DNA of 64,000 bases, from positions 211,904 to 275,903 of the forward strand of contig NZ_JAAOLY010000007.1 in assembly GCF_011601275.1 (NCBI RefSeq). The letters are read 5' to 3'. Position 1 is the first letter of the stretch. The number at the start of each line of letters is the position of its first letter. Positions 63,875-64,000 of the stretch are shown one piece after another. The notes under the pieces were generated by a model that had not been told where the DNA came from, did no database searches, and was given only the letters and a program-made list of their open reading frames with translations. The position numbers were made by a program, and so were the translations under genes. This DNA comes from Janthinobacterium lividum (GTDB lineage: Bacteria; Pseudomonadota; Gammaproteobacteria; Burkholderiales; Burkholderiaceae_D).

Positions 63875-64000
63875 GCAGCATCAGTGCCCACGTGGCGGAA
63901 TTGGTAGACGCGCATGGTTCAGGTCCATGTGCCTTCGGGTGTAGGGGTTCGAGTCCCTTCGTGGGCACCATTACCTAATTCGCAAAAAAGCCGCAAACTT
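63875..64000 (+). repeat. Direct repeat of the copy-1 tRNA-Leu unit (63181-63306)
   Basis: The 126 bases from 63875 to the window end are identical to 63181-63306, including ten bases before the tRNA and 30 bases after it. The repeat continues past the window edge. Confidence 0.9.
63886..63970 (+). tRNA. tRNA-Leu (anticodon CAG), copy 4
   Basis: Identical tRNA. Its flanks match those of copy 1, not those of copies 2 and 3. Confidence 0.98.

Noticed and set aside
1..64000. CRISPR array or complete insertion sequence
   Set aside because: No regularly spaced direct repeats with unique spacers, no cas-like genes and no transposase are visible. The repeats found are coding repeats, tRNAs or short palindromes.

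Overview
The window looks like chromosome from a GC-rich betaproteobacterium of the family Oxalobacteraceae (Janthinobacterium, Duganella or Massilia type). The evidence is the base composition, the protein style, and the housekeeping order lysC / tilS / accA / DNA glycosylase / cysS / two cyclophilins / lpxH, which is typical of Burkholderiales. No species can be assigned from sequence reading alone.

Region 1 (1-28547) is an almost complete type VI secretion system. On the left are a vgrG cut by the window edge and, overlapping it, a small membrane protein. A rightward operon follows: M15 peptidase (TagX-like), PAAR tip, an uncharacterised membrane protein, tssM, tagF, an OmpA-type peptidoglycan-binding protein and tssA. 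A convergent leftward operon holds a TPR lipoprotein, tssB, tssC, hcp, tssE, tssF, tssG and clpV/tssH. Divergent from it are tssK, tssL and a second vgrG. This second VgrG (1260 aa) carries a C-terminal extension with a metzincin-like zinc motif, so it looks like an evolved VgrG effector. A small exported protein whose gene overlaps its 3' end is a good immunity candidate. I found no TssJ.

Region 2 (28548-38237) is housekeeping: tRNA-Ser(GCT) inside an unusual palindrome, then lysC, tilS, accA, an AlkA-type glycosylase and cysS on the minus strand, and two cyclophilins, lpxH and a DUF72 gene on the plus strand.

Region 3 (38234-42967) holds an NHL-repeat lipoprotein and a GntR(YtrA-type)-ABC transporter operon with a clear promoter and a palindrome over its -10 box.

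Region 4 (42968-55571) is the most unusual part. An AT-rich 760-bp leader precedes a 7.1-kb gene for a giant, extremely alanine-rich protein. It is built from about 26-residue 'TDA' repeats and about 24-residue 'ADD' repeats and ends in a type I secretion-like C terminus. Directly downstream are its likely exporter genes: a TolC-type outer membrane protein, an ABC transporter with a cysteine-free N-terminal domain, and an HlyD-type adaptor.

Region 5 (55584-64000) is again mostly housekeeping on the minus strand (udk, yceH, cysE, rlmB, rnr), with two small uncharacterised genes and one decayed locus. It ends in four identical tandem tRNA-Leu(CAG) genes with duplicated flanks.
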